This document shows, in pieces, positions 33,770 through 43,456 of a stretch of DNA of 64,000 bases. The stretch lies in the NCBI GenBank assembly GCA_910588135.1, contig CAJUOT010000004.1, positions 25,809-89,808 of the forward strand, in the 5' to 3' direction. A model generated the notes under the pieces. It made no database searches. It was not told the origin of the DNA and saw only the letters and a program-made list of their open reading frames with translations. The stretch is from an uncultured Oscillospiraceae bacterium (lineage in GTDB: Bacteria; Bacillota; Clostridia; Oscillospirales; Oscillospiraceae). The position numbers and the translations under genes are program-made. How positions within the stretch are numbered: position 1 is the first letter of the stretch; each line of letters starts with the position of its first letter.

Positions 33770-36700
33770 TCAGCTTTTCGGGGCGGGCAGGAGCGCGGCG
33801 TACCGCTCCACCGCCTGGGAGGCGGCGCGCAGGGGGTCGTCGGTGCGGCGCAGCTTCAGGGTGAGGGCGGGGGGCTCCCCGGGGGAGAACAGCATCCGGC
33901 CGGGGTACTGCCCCGCCAGGGCGGCGATGGGCTCCAGGTCGAACCTGTCCAGGGTGAACACCAGGGAGGCGCCCTTCTGGGAGATGTCGGAGACGGCGCA
34001 GGCGGCGGCGCTGCCCCGGAGGAGGGCCACGGCGATGAGGTTGTTCACCTGCCGGGGCGGGTCGCCGAAGCGGTCGATGAGCTCGTCGGTCATGTCGTCC
34101 CCGTCCTCCGGGGTGCGGATGCGGGCGATGCGGCGGTACAGGTCCATCCGCTGGCCCGGGTCGGGGACGTACTTGTCCGGGATGGAGGCGGACACCGTCA
34201 GGTCCACCGTGCACTCGGGCAGGCGCTGGGGCTTCTCGCCCTTTTCCTCCAGCACCGCCTCCTCCAGCAGCTTGAGGTATAAATCGTAGCCCACGCTCAT
34301 CAGGAAGCCGGACTGCTCCGGGCCCAGCAGGTTGCCCGCGCCGCGGATCTCCAGGTCCCGCATGGCGATCTTGAACCCGGAGCCGAACTCGGCGTACTCC
34401 CGGATGGCGGACAGGCGCTTGGCGGCCACCTCGGTGAGCACCTTGCCCTGGCGGTAGGTCATGTAGGCGTAGGCCCGCCGGGCGGACCGGCCCACCCGGC
34501 CCCGGATCTGGTGGAGCTGGCTGAGGCCCATCTTGTCCGCGTCCTCAATGATGAGGGTGTTCACGTTGGCGATGTCGATGCCCGTCTCGATGATGGTGGT
34601 GCACACCAGCACGTCCACCTCCCCGTCGGACACCCGGGTCATCACGTCGCCCAGCTCCTCCTGGCTCATCTTGCCGTGGCCCACGGCCACCTCCGCCCCG
34701 TCCCCCAGCATCTGCTTGATGCGGGCGGCGGTGCGCTCGATGGTGTCCACCCGGTTGTGGAGGTAGTACACCTGCCCCCCCCGCTCCAGCTCCCGGCGCA
34801 TGGCGTCGGCAAGGACAGACCAGTCGTGCTCTAAAACGTAGGTCTGCACCGGCTGGCGGTCGGCGGGGGGCTCCTCGATGGCGGACATATCCCGGATGCC
34901 GGACAGCGCCATGTTCAGGGTGCGGGGGATGGGGGTGGCGGACAGGGTGAGCACGTCCACCTGCTTGGACAGCTCCTTCAAGCGCTCCTTGTGGGTGACG
35001 CCGAAGCGCTGCTCCTCGTCCACCACCAGCAGGCCCAGGTCCTTGAACCGTACGTCCTTCTGCAGCAGCCGGTGGGTGCCGATGAGCAGATCGACGGAGC
35101 CGTCCTCCACCCCGGCCAGCGCCTTTTTCATCTGGGCGGGGGTGCGGAAGCGGCTGACCACCTCGATCTCCACCGGGTACTTGGAAAACCGCGAGCGGGC
35201 GGTGAGGTAGTGCTGCCGGGCCAGCACGGTGGTGGGCACCAGGATGGCGGCCTGCTTGCCGTCCAGCACGCACTTCATCACCGCCCGCAGGGCCACCTCC
35301 GTCTTGCCGTAGCCCACGTCGCCGCACAGCAGGCGGTCCATGGGCCGGGGGGCCTCCATGTCCCGCTTGATCTCCCGGATGGAGCGCAGCTGGTCCTCCG
35401 TCTCGTCGTAGGGGAAATCCTCCTCAAACTCCTTCTGCCAGGGGGAGTCGGGGGCGAAGGCGTATCCCGGCTGGCGCTGGCGCTGGGCGTAGAGCTGGAT
35501 GAGGCCCTTTGCCAGGTCCTTCACCGCTTTGCGGGTGCGGGTCTTGGCCTTCTCCCAGTCTGTCCCCCCCAGCTTGGACAGCTTTTTGGTCTCCGGGTCG
35601 TCCCCGCTCCCGATGTATTTGGCGATGGCGTCCAGCTGGGTGGCGGGGAGGTAGAGCACGTCCGCCCCGGCGTAGGCCAGCTTCACGTAGTCCTTGTCCA
35701 CCCCGTCCACCGTCATCTTCACCATGCCCACAAAGCGGCCGATGCCGTGGTGCTCGTGGACAATCAAATCTCCGGGGGAGAGGTCTGTAAAGGAATCGAC
35801 CTTACGGCGGTCCGCCGCGTGCTTGAGGCGCTTGCCCCGGCGGCGGGGCTCGTTTCCCCCCTCGGTGAGCACCGCGTAGGGGCAGCCGATGTAGTCAAAC
35901 CCCGCCGACAGCCCGCCCACGGCAATGGTGATGCCCCCCGGCTGGGGGAGCTCGTGGAGCTGGAAGTCTACGGCGGAGCGGATCTTCCGCTCCCGGAGCA
36001 GGGACTGGAGGTTCAGCGCCCGCTGCTCGCTGCCCACCAGCACCACCGCGGCGGCGCTGGCGTTTTGCAGCTGGGTCAGGTCCGCCGCCGCCGCGTCCAG
36101 GCTGGCCCCGAAGGAGGACAGCTGCCGGCCCTGGGCGGTGAGGATTTCGCGGGGGGGCAGGGGGGTGGCGGAGGTGGCGAAGGAGTCCAGGAAGCAAAGG
36201 GCGTGGTCGGCCAGCACGGCCATCAGCTCGTCCAGGGTGGCGGAAAACCGGGCGTGCTTCCCGTCCAGCTTCCCCGCTTCCAGCAGGGTTTTCACGTCCT
36301 CGTTCAGCTGCCACAGCCAGTTTCTGCCCCGCTCCGCCACCCGGCCGGACTCGGACAGGCACACCACGGCGTCCGGGGGCAGGTGGTGGGCGGCGGTGGC
36401 CAGGGTTTCGTACCGGGCGGGGAGCTGGCAGTCCCCCAGCCGCTGCCAGTTCCCGGCTTCGTCCTTCACGGGCAGCAGCTCGCTCACCGGGAGGAACACG
36501 GCTTTGTCCAGCCGCCCCACCCGGCGCTGGGAGGACACGTCGAAGGGGCCCATGGAGTCCACGTCCCGGTCCCAGAACTCCACCCGGACGGGGTTGTCCG
36601 CCCCGGGGGAGAACACGTCCAGGATGCCGCCCCGCAGGGCGAACTGGCCCACCCCTTCCACCTGCTGGCACCGGGTGTAGCCCAGGGCGGCCAGCCGGCC

Positions 36701-37159
36701 GGCCAGCTGTTCCGGGTCATAGCTGCCGTCGGCCTTGAGCTCCACCACGTGGGCGGCCAGCTCCCCGGGGGGGAGCGTGCGCTGCATAAGGCCCTCTACC
36801 GTGGCGGCGATGAGTCCCGCCCTGCCCTGGGCCATGGCGTGGAAGGCGGCAAGGCGCTGGTGCTCCCACTGGCGGGACGCCACCGCCCCCTCGTGAAACA
36901 GAAATTCCCGGGCCCCGATCAGAACGGCGGGCTCCCCCGTCAGCGCCGTCACGTCGGCGGCGAGACGCTGGCACTCCCCCTCGTCGGCGCACACCAGCAC
37001 CACCGGGGCGCCCAGCCGCGCGCGCAGGCCCGCCGCGAAGTGGGCCCGGTGGACCGGGGACAGGCCGGACACCTCCGCCGGGGAGCGGCCCGCCTCCAGG
37101 GCGGCGGCCAGCCGGGCGAACTCGGGCACGGTATCTAAGATGTTGAGCAGCTGTTTCAT
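33770..37159 (-). CDS. mfd: Transcription-repair coupling factor
   Basis: 1129 residues. Mfd removes RNA polymerase stalled at lesions and recruits UvrA. In order: a UvrB-like N-terminus (LRGGILDVFSPG), an RNA-polymerase-interaction domain (GDLIVHEHHGIGRFVGM), RecG-like helicase motifs GDVGYGKTEVA (Walker A), DEEQRFG (DEXQ), SATPIPRTLN and QIRGRVGRS, and a C-terminal D7 domain. The start at MKQLLNIL is reasonable. Next to pth, a common Firmicutes order. Confidence 0.97.
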   Translation of the reverse strand: MKQLLNILDTVPEFARLAAALEAGRSPAEVSGLSPVHRAHFAAGLRARLGAPVVLVCADEGECQRLAADVTALTGEPAVLIGAREFLFHEGAVASRQWEHQRLAAFHAMAQGRAGLIAATVEGLMQRTLPPGELAAHVVELKADGSYDPEQLAGRLAALGYTRCQQVEGVGQFALRGGILDVFSPGADNPVRVEFWDRDVDSMGPFDVSSQRRVGRLDKAVFLPVSELLPVKDEAGNWQRLGDCQLPARYETLATAAHHLPPDAVVCLSESGRVAERGRNWLWQLNEDVKTLLEAGKLDGKHARFSATLDELMAVLADHALCFLDSFATSATPLPPREILTAQGRQLSSFGASLDAAAADLTQLQNASAAAVVLVGSEQRALNLQSLLRERKIRSAVDFQLHELPQPGGITIAVGGLSAGFDYIGCPYAVLTEGGNEPRRRGKRLKHAADRRKVDSFTDLSPGDLIVHEHHGIGRFVGMVKMTVDGVDKDYVKLAYAGADVLYLPATQLDAIAKYIGSGDDPETKKLSKLGGTDWEKAKTRTRKAVKDLAKGLIQLYAQRQRQPGYAFAPDSPWQKEFEEDFPYDETEDQLRSIREIKRDMEAPRPMDRLLCGDVGYGKTEVALRAVMKCVLDGKQAAILVPTTVLARQHYLTARSRFSKYPVEIEVVSRFRTPAQMKKALAGVEDGSVDLLIGTHRLLQKDVRFKDLGLLVVDEEQRFGVTHKERLKELSKQVDVLTLSATPIPRTLNMALSGIRDMSAIEEPPADRQPVQTYVLEHDWSVLADAMRRELERGGQVYYLHNRVDTIERTAARIKQMLGDGAEVAVGHGKMSQEELGDVMTRVSDGEVDVLVCTTIIETGIDIANVNTLIIEDADKMGLSQLHQIRGRVGRSARRAYAYMTYRQGKVLTEVAAKRLSAIREYAEFGSGFKIAMRDLEIRGAGNLLGPEQSGFLMSVGYDLYLKLLEEAVLEEKGEKPQRLPECTVDLTVSASIPDKYVPDPGQRMDLYRRIARIRTPEDGDDMTDELIDRFGDPPRQVNNLIAVALLRGSAAACAVSDISQKGASLVFTLDRFDLEPIAALAGQYPGRMLFSPGEPPALTLKLRRTDDPLRAASQAVERYAALLPAPKS

Positions 37160-37169
37160 GGGGAAACCC

Positions 37170-37757
37170 TCAATTAAATTGGTTCATGGCCTTCTGCGGG
37201 CCGTCCCGCAAAAAGCACTCCACCGCGTCGGCGGCCCGTTTCACCGCCTCGTCCATGACCTTCTTGTCCTCCCCCTGGAGCCTGCCCAGCACCCAGTCGG
37301 CCATGTCGTAGTCCGGGTGGGGCTTTGCCCCCACCCCCACCTTCAGCCGGGGGAACTGGTCGGAGCCCAGGTGCTGGATGACGCTTTTCAGGCCGTTGTG
37401 CCCCCCGGCGGAGCCAGCCGTGCGCAGGCGCAGCTTGCCCAGGGGCAGGTCTACGTCGTCCGAAATGACCAGCACGCGGCCGGGGGCGAGCTTGTAGAAC
37501 CGGGCCGCCTCCCCCACCGCCTCGCCAGACAGGTTCATATAGGTCACCGGCTTCATCACCAGCACGCCCTGGCCGCCGATGACGGCGGTGGCGGTGAGGG
37601 CCTTGAACTTCAGGCGCTGAATGGGGAAGTCCCCCCGCCTGCCCAGCTCGTCCGCCACCAGGAAGCCCGCGTTGTGGCGGGTGCCCTCGTACTTGTCCCC
37701 CGGATTGCCCAGGCCCGCCACCAGCCAGGTTACCGGGAGCTTTTTTTGGAATAACAT
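37170..37757 (-). CDS. pth: Peptidyl-tRNA hydrolase
   Basis: 195 residues from the ATG at 37757 (CGAGGTGA upstream). VAGLGNPGDKYEGTRHNAGF carries Asn and the catalytic His. MKPVTYMNLSG and the GGHNGLKSV block are conserved, as is Asp in SDDVDLPLGK. It frees tRNA from stalled peptidyl-tRNA. It starts 83 bases from repeat E1 and leads into mfd. Confidence 0.96.
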   Translation of the reverse strand: MLFQKKLPVTWLVAGLGNPGDKYEGTRHNAGFLVADELGRRGDFPIQRLKFKALTATAVIGGQGVLVMKPVTYMNLSGEAVGEAARFYKLAPGRVLVISDDVDLPLGKLRLRTAGSAGGHNGLKSVIQHLGSDQFPRLKVGVGAKPHPDYDMADWVLGRLQGEDKKVMDEAVKRAADAVECFLRDGPQKAMNQFN

Positions 37758-37799
37758 AAAATCACCTCGAAAAAGGCTCGGGAAAGAACCGGCGGGAAA

Positions 37800-37940
37800 G
37801 CCTTCCCCCCACAGGGGGGAAGGTGTCAGCCGGAGGCTGACGGATGAGGGGGCCATCATGGGAACCGCCGCGTGTGTCCTGCAAACCCTCACCCGTCACC
37901 GGCTGCGCCGGTGCCACCCTCCCCCTGCAAGGGGGAGGGC
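37800..37940. repeat. Family E inverted-repeat element
   Basis: 141 bp with imperfect inverted ends of about 50 bp. Each end holds a C/G hairpin (CCTTCCCCCCACAGGGGGGA) then a second hairpin (TCAGCCGGAGGCTGA) and GGATGAGGG. This layout resembles short MITE-like repeats I recall as common in gut Firmicutes. It lies between prs and pth. Confidence 0.7.
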
Positions 37941-38017
37941 TTAAGGCCACAACCGCTCCGGGGCGCGCTGCCCCGGAGCGGATTTTCTCTCTTTATTCTA
38001 TGTGGTTGTGGTGCCGC

Positions 38018-38983
38018 TCAGGACCACAGCTTGGACACGGAGATCTCCTGATAGATGCGCTCGATGGCCTCGGCAAACAGGTGGGCCACGGACAGGTACT
38101 TGATTTTGGGGCAGAGCTCGCCGATGTTGTCCCGGGGCTGGATGGTGTCTAGGAACACCACCTCGTCCAGGGCAGAGTCGTTGATGCGCTGGATGGCGGG
38201 GCCGGACAGCACGCCGTGGCTGGCGCAGGCGGTGACGGACTTGGCGTGGCCGATCTCCACCAGGGCCTTGGCCGCGTGGCACAGGGAGCCGCCGGTGTCC
38301 ACCATGTCGTCCAGCAGGATGACGTTCTTGCCGGTGACGTCGCCGATGATGTTCATCACCTCGGAGTAGTTGGCCTTCTGGCGGCGCTTGTCCACGATGG
38401 CCATGGGCATATCCAGCTTCTGGGCAAAGGCCCGGGCCCGGGCCACGCTGCCCACGTCGGGGGAGACCACCATGGTCTGGTCATGGACGGAGGCGAAGCG
38501 GCGGAAAAAGTGCTCTACGAACACGGGGGAGCCCATGAGATTGTCCACGGGTATGTCAAAGAAGCCCTGGATCTGGTTGGCGTGGAGGTCCATGGTGAGC
38601 ACCCGGTCCGCGCCGGCGCGGGTGATCAGGTTGGCCACCAGCTTGGCGGAGATGGGGTCCCGGGGCTTGGTCTTGCGGTCCTGCCGGGCATAGCCGAAAT
38701 AGGGGATGACGGCGGTGATCCGGCCGGCGCTGGCCCGCTTGAGGGCGTCGATCATGATGAGCAGCTCCATCAGGTTGTCGTTCACCGGGGAGCTGGTGGA
38801 CTGCACCACAAACACATCCGAACCGCGGACCGTCTCATAGATGGAGACAAACAGCTCGCCGTCGGAGAAGGCGCCGGTCTCGGCGTTGCCCAGGGGGATG
38901 CTCAGCTCCTTGCAGATTTCCAGGGCCAGGGCCTTGTTGGAACTGCCGGAGAAAATCTTCATGTCCTTGCCGTGTGATATCAT
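38018..38983 (-). CDS. prs: Ribose-phosphate pyrophosphokinase
   Basis: About 321 residues. It makes PRPP from ribose-5-phosphate and ATP for purine, pyrimidine, His and Trp synthesis. The PRPP/Mg loop is [24 protein letters not shown] and [12 protein letters not shown] are class I signatures. I prefer the ATG at 38983 (AGAGGAAG at nine bases) over the ATG at 38992, which sits too close to that site. The upstream extended -10 is TGTTATAAT. Confidence 0.96.
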   Translation of the reverse strand: MISHGKDMKIFSGSSNKALALEICKELSIPLGNAETGAFSDGELFVSIYETVRGSDVFVVQSTSSPVNDNLMELLIMIDALKRASAGRITAVIPYFGYARQDRKTKPRDPISAKLVANLITRAGADRVLTMDLHANQIQGFFDIPVDNLMGSPVFVEHFFRRFASVHDQTMVVSPDVGSVARARAFAQKLDMPMAIVDKRRQKANYSEVMNIIGDVTGKNVILLDDMVDTGGSLCHAAKALVEIGHAKSVTACASHGVLSGPAIQRINDSALDEVVFLDTIQPRDNIGELCPKIKYLSVAHLFAEAIERIYQEISVSKLWS

Positions 38984-39088
38984 GCTTCCCATCTTCCTCT
39001 CTTCTACTTTGTAAATAGGGACCGTAATCGTTGAAGCCCGTCCATATCCTGACTTCCAGCGCGGAGCGGGAAGCGGGTTGTCACGAGG

Positions 39089-39113
39089 GACATTATAACA
39101 GAAACCGCGGTTT
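39089..39113 (-). promoter_or_regulatory. prs promoter with palindrome in the spacer
   Basis: Minus-strand TGTTATAAT (-10 at 39097-39092) with a weak -35. The 12 bp palindrome AAACCGCGGTTT (39102-39113) lies in the spacer and could be an operator. Confidence 0.5.
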
Positions 39114-39210
39114 TTTGAAAGAATTTTTCGCAGTTCTGGAAAATTGTCGCATTTTGACAAAAAATAGGGGAAGCGGCAGGGGGAAAGCGGTGAAAATGTC
39201 GAGGGGCGCC

Positions 39211-39705
39211 TCAGGCGGCGGACAGGGGCAGCCAGCGCTGCACCCGCCGGGTCCGGTAGAGGTGGACCACCTCGATGGTGGCGCAGATCTTGTCGGCCAT
39301 GTTGACCACCAGCGCCTCCCGGCACCGGGGCAGGTGGACGGCCAGGGGGAACATATGGGACACGATGGCGTTTTTCTCCCTGTCGGACAGGTCGGGGCAG
39401 AGGGCGGCGGCGTTGCGCAGGGCGAACTCCGGGTGGTCCAGGCACTGGTTGCCGGGGTGGGCGGAGCCGTCGGCGGGGTCGTAGAGGTACAGGTCGTGGA
39501 GCAGGCCGGCCCGGGCGGCGGCCCGGTAGTCCCAGCGCAGGCGGCGGGCCAGCCGGAAGGCCACGTAGGACACGAACAGGGAGTGCTGGTAGCAGGTGAT
39601 GGAAAAATGATGCCGCCACTGCTTCATGGAGCTGACCTCGCTGCTGTCCAGCAGGGGGCCCACGCACTGGAGAAACGCGGCGGCGTTCAAATCGTGATTG
39701 GACAT
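39211..39705 (-). CDS. HD-domain phosphohydrolase
   Basis: 164 residues from the ATG at 39705 (AAAGGAG upstream). The metal set H...HD...D reads [28 protein letters not shown] and [19 protein letters not shown] provides the other histidines. This is a short HD protein of the kind often annotated as an HD family hydrolase in Clostridia; the substrate is unknown. It is upstream of prs on the same strand, with the prs promoter between. Confidence 0.82.
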   Translation of the reverse strand: MSNHDLNAAAFLQCVGPLLDSSEVSSMKQWRHHFSITCYQHSLFVSYVAFRLARRLRWDYRAAARAGLLHDLYLYDPADGSAHPGNQCLDHPEFALRNAAALCPDLSDREKNAIVSHMFPLAVHLPRCREALVVNMADKICATIEVVHLYRTRRVQRWLPLSAA

Positions 39706-39846
39706 AGGAAAAGACTCCTTTCCGGAAACAGGCGGGCCCGGGGCCCGGGCGCGGCGTGCGCGCAAGTTCATTATATCAGCCCGTATTCAGTTTGTCAGCA
39801 TCTTTTCGTAAATTTTAATTTGTAAAATTCGGGAGGTTTTCCCCGC

Positions 39847-39875
39847 TTGACAGGGGGGCGGCCCTGTGCTATGAT
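39847..39875 (+). promoter_or_regulatory. Promoter of the ytrA-ABC operon
   Basis: TTGACA (39847-39852), 17 bp, TATGAT (39870-39875). Confidence 0.88.
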
Positions 39876-39878
39876 AAC

Positions 39879-39899
39879 TGTACTAGGACATATAGTACA
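39879..39899 (+). promoter_or_regulatory. YtrA-type operator
   Basis: Perfect inverted repeat TGTACTA-N7-TAGTACA immediately after the -10, where a bound GntR/YtrA dimer would block transcription. It lies 28 bases before the regulator's ATG. Confidence 0.82.
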
Positions 39900-39927
39900 A
39901 GCAGAACAATGAAAAGGAGGCGGGGCC

Positions 39928-40299
39928 ATGCTCAGCCTGAACTACCGGGACGGCCGGCCCATCTATGAACAGGTCCGGGACGGCCTGCGCCGTCTCATCA
40001 TCACGGGGGCCATCCCGCCGGGGGACCGGCTGCCCTCCGTCCGGGCCATGGCGGCCCAGCTGGCCATCAACCCCAACACCATCCAGCGCTCCTACGAGGC
40101 GCTGGAGCAGGAGGGCTACGCCTACTCGGTGCCGGGGAAGGGGAGCTTCGCCGCCCTGCCCCAGGACGTGACGGACAAGCGGCGGGGGGAGCTGCTCAAG
40201 CAGCTGGATGCCATTGTGCAGGAGCTGGCGTACCTGGGGATGAGCCGGGGCGACATTGCCGCGCGCTGCGCGGGGCGGGGAAAGGAGGATACGGAATGA
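39928..40299 (+). CDS. GntR-family (YtrA subfamily) repressor
   Basis: 123 residues. The winged helix covers residues 1-70 (IYEQVRDGLRRLIITGAIPP, LPSVRAMAAQLAINPNTIQR) with the short YtrA C-terminal helix. YtrA members regulate their own ABC operon and respond to cell-wall-active compounds. AAAAGGAGG precedes the ATG, and its stop overlaps the ATPase start (ATGA). Confidence 0.93.
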   Translation: MLSLNYRDGRPIYEQVRDGLRRLIITGAIPPGDRLPSVRAMAAQLAINPNTIQRSYEALEQEGYAYSVPGKGSFAALPQDVTDKRRGELLKQLDAIVQELAYLGMSRGDIAARCAGRGKEDTE

Positions 40300-41198
40300 T
40301 TGAAGTGAAAAACGTGGTCAAGAGCTTCGACGGCTTCCACGCCCTGGACGGGCTGACCATGACGGTGCCCCAGGGGGCCATCTACGGGCTGGTTGGGCCC
40401 AACGGGGCGGGCAAGTCCACCATCCTGCGGCACTTGAGCGGGGCCTACCGCCAGGACTCCGGGGAGATTCTGCTGGAGGGCGCGCCCATCTATGAAAACC
40501 CCGCGGCGAAGCGGCGCATAGCGGGCATACCCGACGAGCTGTACTACTTCACCTCCGCGTCCACCAAGGACATGATGAAGTTCTACAAGGGCATCTACCC
40601 CTCCTTCGACCAGGAACGGTACGCCAAGCTGAAGGAGGCCTTCCCCGCCGTGGACGAGCGCCGGCCCATCCGCCGCCTGTCCAAGGGGATGCAGAAGCAG
40701 TCCGCCTTCTGGCTGGCCCTGAGCTGCAAGCCCGACTACCTGCTGCTGGACGAGCCGGTGGACGGGTTGGACCCGGTGATGCGCCGTCAGGTGTGGTCCC
40801 TGCTCATGGGGGACGTGGCCGAGCGGGGCACCACGGTGCTGGTGTCCTCCCACAACTTACGTGAATTGGAGGACGTGTGCGACCACGTGGGGCTGCTCAG
40901 CCACGGGAAGGTGGCGCTGGAGCGCTCCCTGTCCGACCTTCAGGGGGGCACCGTCAAGCTCCAGGCCGCGTTCCAGGAGGAACGGCCGCCGGAGCTGCCC
41001 CAGGGGCTCCAGGTCATCCACACCGACCACGTGGGGAGGGTGTACACCTACATCGTCCGGGGGGCGGCGGAGGAGGTCACGGAGCGGTTCAAGCCGCTCA
41101 GCCCGCTGTTTCTGGAGGCCCTGCCCCTGACGCTGGAGGAGATCTTTATCTATGAAATGGGAGGTGAGGACTATGCGGTCCGGGACATCGTACTTTGA
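40296..41198 (+). CDS. ABC transporter ATP-binding protein
   Basis: 300 residues. Walker A GPNGAGKST, Walker B LLLDEPVDGLDP and the H-loop SSHN are intact. The signature reads LSKGMQKQ rather than LSGGQ, as is common for YtrB-like exporters. The C-terminal 80 residues are an accessory domain. It is coupled to the repressor and overlaps the permease by 26 bases. Predicted to energise export of an amphiphile, lipid or antimicrobial peptide. Confidence 0.93.
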   Translation: MIEVKNVVKSFDGFHALDGLTMTVPQGAIYGLVGPNGAGKSTILRHLSGAYRQDSGEILLEGAPIYENPAAKRRIAGIPDELYYFTSASTKDMMKFYKGIYPSFDQERYAKLKEAFPAVDERRPIRRLSKGMQKQSAFWLALSCKPDYLLLDEPVDGLDPVMRRQVWSLLMGDVAERGTTVLVSSHNLRELEDVCDHVGLLSHGKVALERSLSDLQGGTVKLQAAFQEERPPELPQGLQVIHTDHVGRVYTYIVRGAAEEVTERFKPLSPLFLEALPLTLEEIFIYEMGGEDYAVRDIVL

Positions 41199-43134
41199 TG
41201 GGACGGTTTTCAAGAAAACCATCCTGCGCTTCTGGCCCCTGTGGGGGGCGTACCTCGCCCTGTGGCTGGTCATGCTGCCCCTGGAGGGGCTGGTGTCCCT
41301 GCGGCTGGAGGCCAACGCCTACCCCGGCGTCACCGGCGGGTATATGGAGAGCTTCGCCTACACCTCCGTGCCCCAGTACCGCGTGCAGATGGCGCTGCCT
41401 CTGGCGGTGGTGTTCGGCGTGCTGTGTGCCATGGCGGCGTTCAGCCACCTCTGCAACCCCCGCTCGGCCAACTTCTTCGGCTCCCTGCCCATCCGGCGGG
41501 AGGGGCTGTTCCTCACCCACTATCTGGCGGGGCTCAGCTTCCTCCTCGTGCCCAACGCGCTGATCTTCCTGCTCACCCTGGCGGTGGAGGCGGCGGGGGG
41601 CTGCGTGGTCTGGACGGGGCTGCTGTTCTGGCTGGCCGCCGCCTGCGGGGAGTGCTTCTTCTTCTATTCCCTGGCGGTGTTCTGCGCCATGTTCACCGGG
41701 CACATCCTGGCCCTGCCCGCCTTTTACGGCATTGTCAACGTCCTGGCCTACGGGGTCACCGGGCTGGTGCTGGTGGTGTTCCAGCAGTTCTATTACGGCT
41801 TCACCACCTTCAACAGCGGGGTGTTCGGGGTGATAGGATGGCTCACCCCGGTGTTGAAGCTGAGAGGGGACGCTGTGATGGGCTTCCGGGAACTGGTGCT
41901 TGTCACCGACCCGGCCACCGGGGCGACGGATTACCAGCCCACCGGCGCGCTGGTGTTCCAGGGCCTGGATATCGTGGGGATTTACGCCATTGTGGCGGCC
42001 ATCCTGGCGGTGTGCGCGTTCTTCCTCTACCGGGCCCGGCGGCTGGAGAGCGCCGGGGACGTGGTGTCCGTCAAGGCCATGCGGCCGGTGTTCCAGTACG
42101 GCGTGGCTTTCTGCGCGGGGCTGGCCCTGGGCTGGGGCACCGCCTTTGTGGCGGGCGGCCTGGAGGGCGCCGGCCTGGCGGCCGCCATCCTCATCTGGGG
42201 CGTGATCGGGTACTTCGCCGCCCAGATGCTGCTGGATAAATCCTTCAAGGTGTTCCACAAGTGGAAGGGGGCCGCCGCGGTGGCCGGGGCGTTCCTGGTC
42301 CTGTCCCTGGTGGTGGGCCTGGACCTCACCGGGTTCGAGACCCGGGTGCCCGACCCGGACAATGTGGCCTCGGTCGACGTGACGGGACTGGACGCCGTGC
42401 GCCTGGGGGACAGCGGCGACCGGGTGCAGGTGAAGGTCGACGACCCGGCGCGGATCGAACTGCTGACCGCCCTCCACCGGGAGGCGGTGGAACAGCGGGA
42501 CTGGGAAGGGAATTGGGACAATCAGGGGTACACAGCCAATACCGGGCTGGAGCTGAAATACACCCTGCGGGACGGCACCACCCTGACCCGGTGGTACCGG
42601 CATATGTGGATCAATCCCGACCAGGCGGGGGAGGAGGGCACCGGGGCCTGGGCCCTGGAACAGCTCTACGCCGACCGGGAGCTCTACTGGCGGGCGTACC
42701 GGTTCGATCAGCTGGAGGAGGTGCTCGCCCAGCCGGGCTGGCGGCTGGAGCGGGCGGAGCTGGAGCCCTGCCAGTACAGCGAAAAGTACGGCTATAGTAC
42801 GGTGATCGATGACGAGATGCTTTACTTCTACGCCCCCTATGCCCGCACCCTGCTGGACGCGGTGGAGGAGGACTTCTGGGCGGGCCGCATCGGCGCGCGC
42901 ACCCTGGACAACGCGGACTGGTTCCCCCCGGCGGAGTGGCGGACGCTGGCGTTCTACGCCCAGGACGGCGACGGCCGTGTGGTGTGGATGAACATCACCA
43001 TGCGGGACGGCGAGGCCACGTCCACCCTGGCGGCGCTGGAGGCGCTGTGGGAGCACGCCGTGGGGGACAGGCTGGAAGAGACCGGACAGAACGCGTGGGC
43101 CGGTGGCGAGCCGGGGATGGCGCCCGCGGATTGA
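41173..43134 (+). CDS. ABC permease with large extracytoplasmic C-terminal domain
   Basis: 653 residues from the ATG at 41173 (GGAGG eight bases upstream). About nine or ten membrane helices (1-390) include GSLPIRREGLFLTHYLAG, the usual ABC-2/YtrC-like coupling region. A soluble region of about 260 residues then follows an anchor ending VLSLVVGLDLTGF. Within it WEGNWDNQGYTANTG and YRHMWINPDQ are notable. The family resembles clostridial permeases with DUF6449-like tails; the substrate is unknown. Confidence 0.85.
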   Translation: MRSGTSYFDGTVFKKTILRFWPLWGAYLALWLVMLPLEGLVSLRLEANAYPGVTGGYMESFAYTSVPQYRVQMALPLAVVFGVLCAMAAFSHLCNPRSANFFGSLPIRREGLFLTHYLAGLSFLLVPNALIFLLTLAVEAAGGCVVWTGLLFWLAAACGECFFFYSLAVFCAMFTGHILALPAFYGIVNVLAYGVTGLVLVVFQQFYYGFTTFNSGVFGVIGWLTPVLKLRGDAVMGFRELVLVTDPATGATDYQPTGALVFQGLDIVGIYAIVAAILAVCAFFLYRARRLESAGDVVSVKAMRPVFQYGVAFCAGLALGWGTAFVAGGLEGAGLAAAILIWGVIGYFAAQMLLDKSFKVFHKWKGAAAVAGAFLVLSLVVGLDLTGFETRVPDPDNVASVDVTGLDAVRLGDSGDRVQVKVDDPARIELLTALHREAVEQRDWEGNWDNQGYTANTGLELKYTLRDGTTLTRWYRHMWINPDQAGEEGTGAWALEQLYADRELYWRAYRFDQLEEVLAQPGWRLERAELEPCQYSEKYGYSTVIDDEMLYFYAPYARTLLDAVEEDFWAGRIGARTLDNADWFPPAEWRTLAFYAQDGDGRVVWMNITMRDGEATSTLAALEALWEHAVGDRLEETGQNAWAGGEPGMAPAD

Positions 43135-43148
43135 CGGCGAAAACCTTC

Positions 43149-43177
43149 TTGCCTTCCCCTGGCAGCCGTGCTATAAT
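43149..43177 (+). promoter_or_regulatory. Promoter of the 48-residue gene
   Basis: TTGCCT (43149-43154), 17 bp, TATAAT (43172-43177), with TG before the -10. Confidence 0.8.
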
Positions 43178-43200
43178 AAAGCCAGAAGGGGGTGCTTTCT

Positions 43201-43347
43201 ATGGGCATGACGGATAAACAGTTCCAGAGCTGGGTGCGCCTCCTGTTAAGTGCCCTCAAGCATATGGACGAGGAAGCAGATCCGGAAAAGAAAGCGTCCA
43301 AGCTGGCAGAGATTATGGAGAACCTGCAAAAGACGCTGGAAGACTGA
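43201..43347 (+). CDS. 48-residue helical protein of unknown function
   Basis: It begins MGMTDKQFQSWVRLLLSALK and continues with KKASKLAEIMENLQKTLED; nearly all helical and amphipathic. GAAGGGGG lies eight bases before the ATG. A full promoter and a strong terminator (43350-43383) frame it as its own transcription unit, which strongly supports a real gene. No family recognised. Confidence 0.78.
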   Translation: MGMTDKQFQSWVRLLLSALKHMDEEADPEKKASKLAEIMENLQKTLED

Positions 43348-43349
43348 CT

Positions 43350-43383
43350 AAGGCGCCGGGGTTGCCCCCGGCGCCTTTTTTTG
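43350..43383 (+). terminator. Terminator of the 48-residue gene
   Basis: AGGCGCCGGGG / CCCCGGCGCCT with loop TTGC and seven T. Confidence 0.95.
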
Positions 43384-43456
43384 CTATAATAGGCGGCACA
43401 GAGCGCCGCCCCCGCTGGGCGTGGGCGGGAGGATCATTTTGTCAGGAGGTCAGACC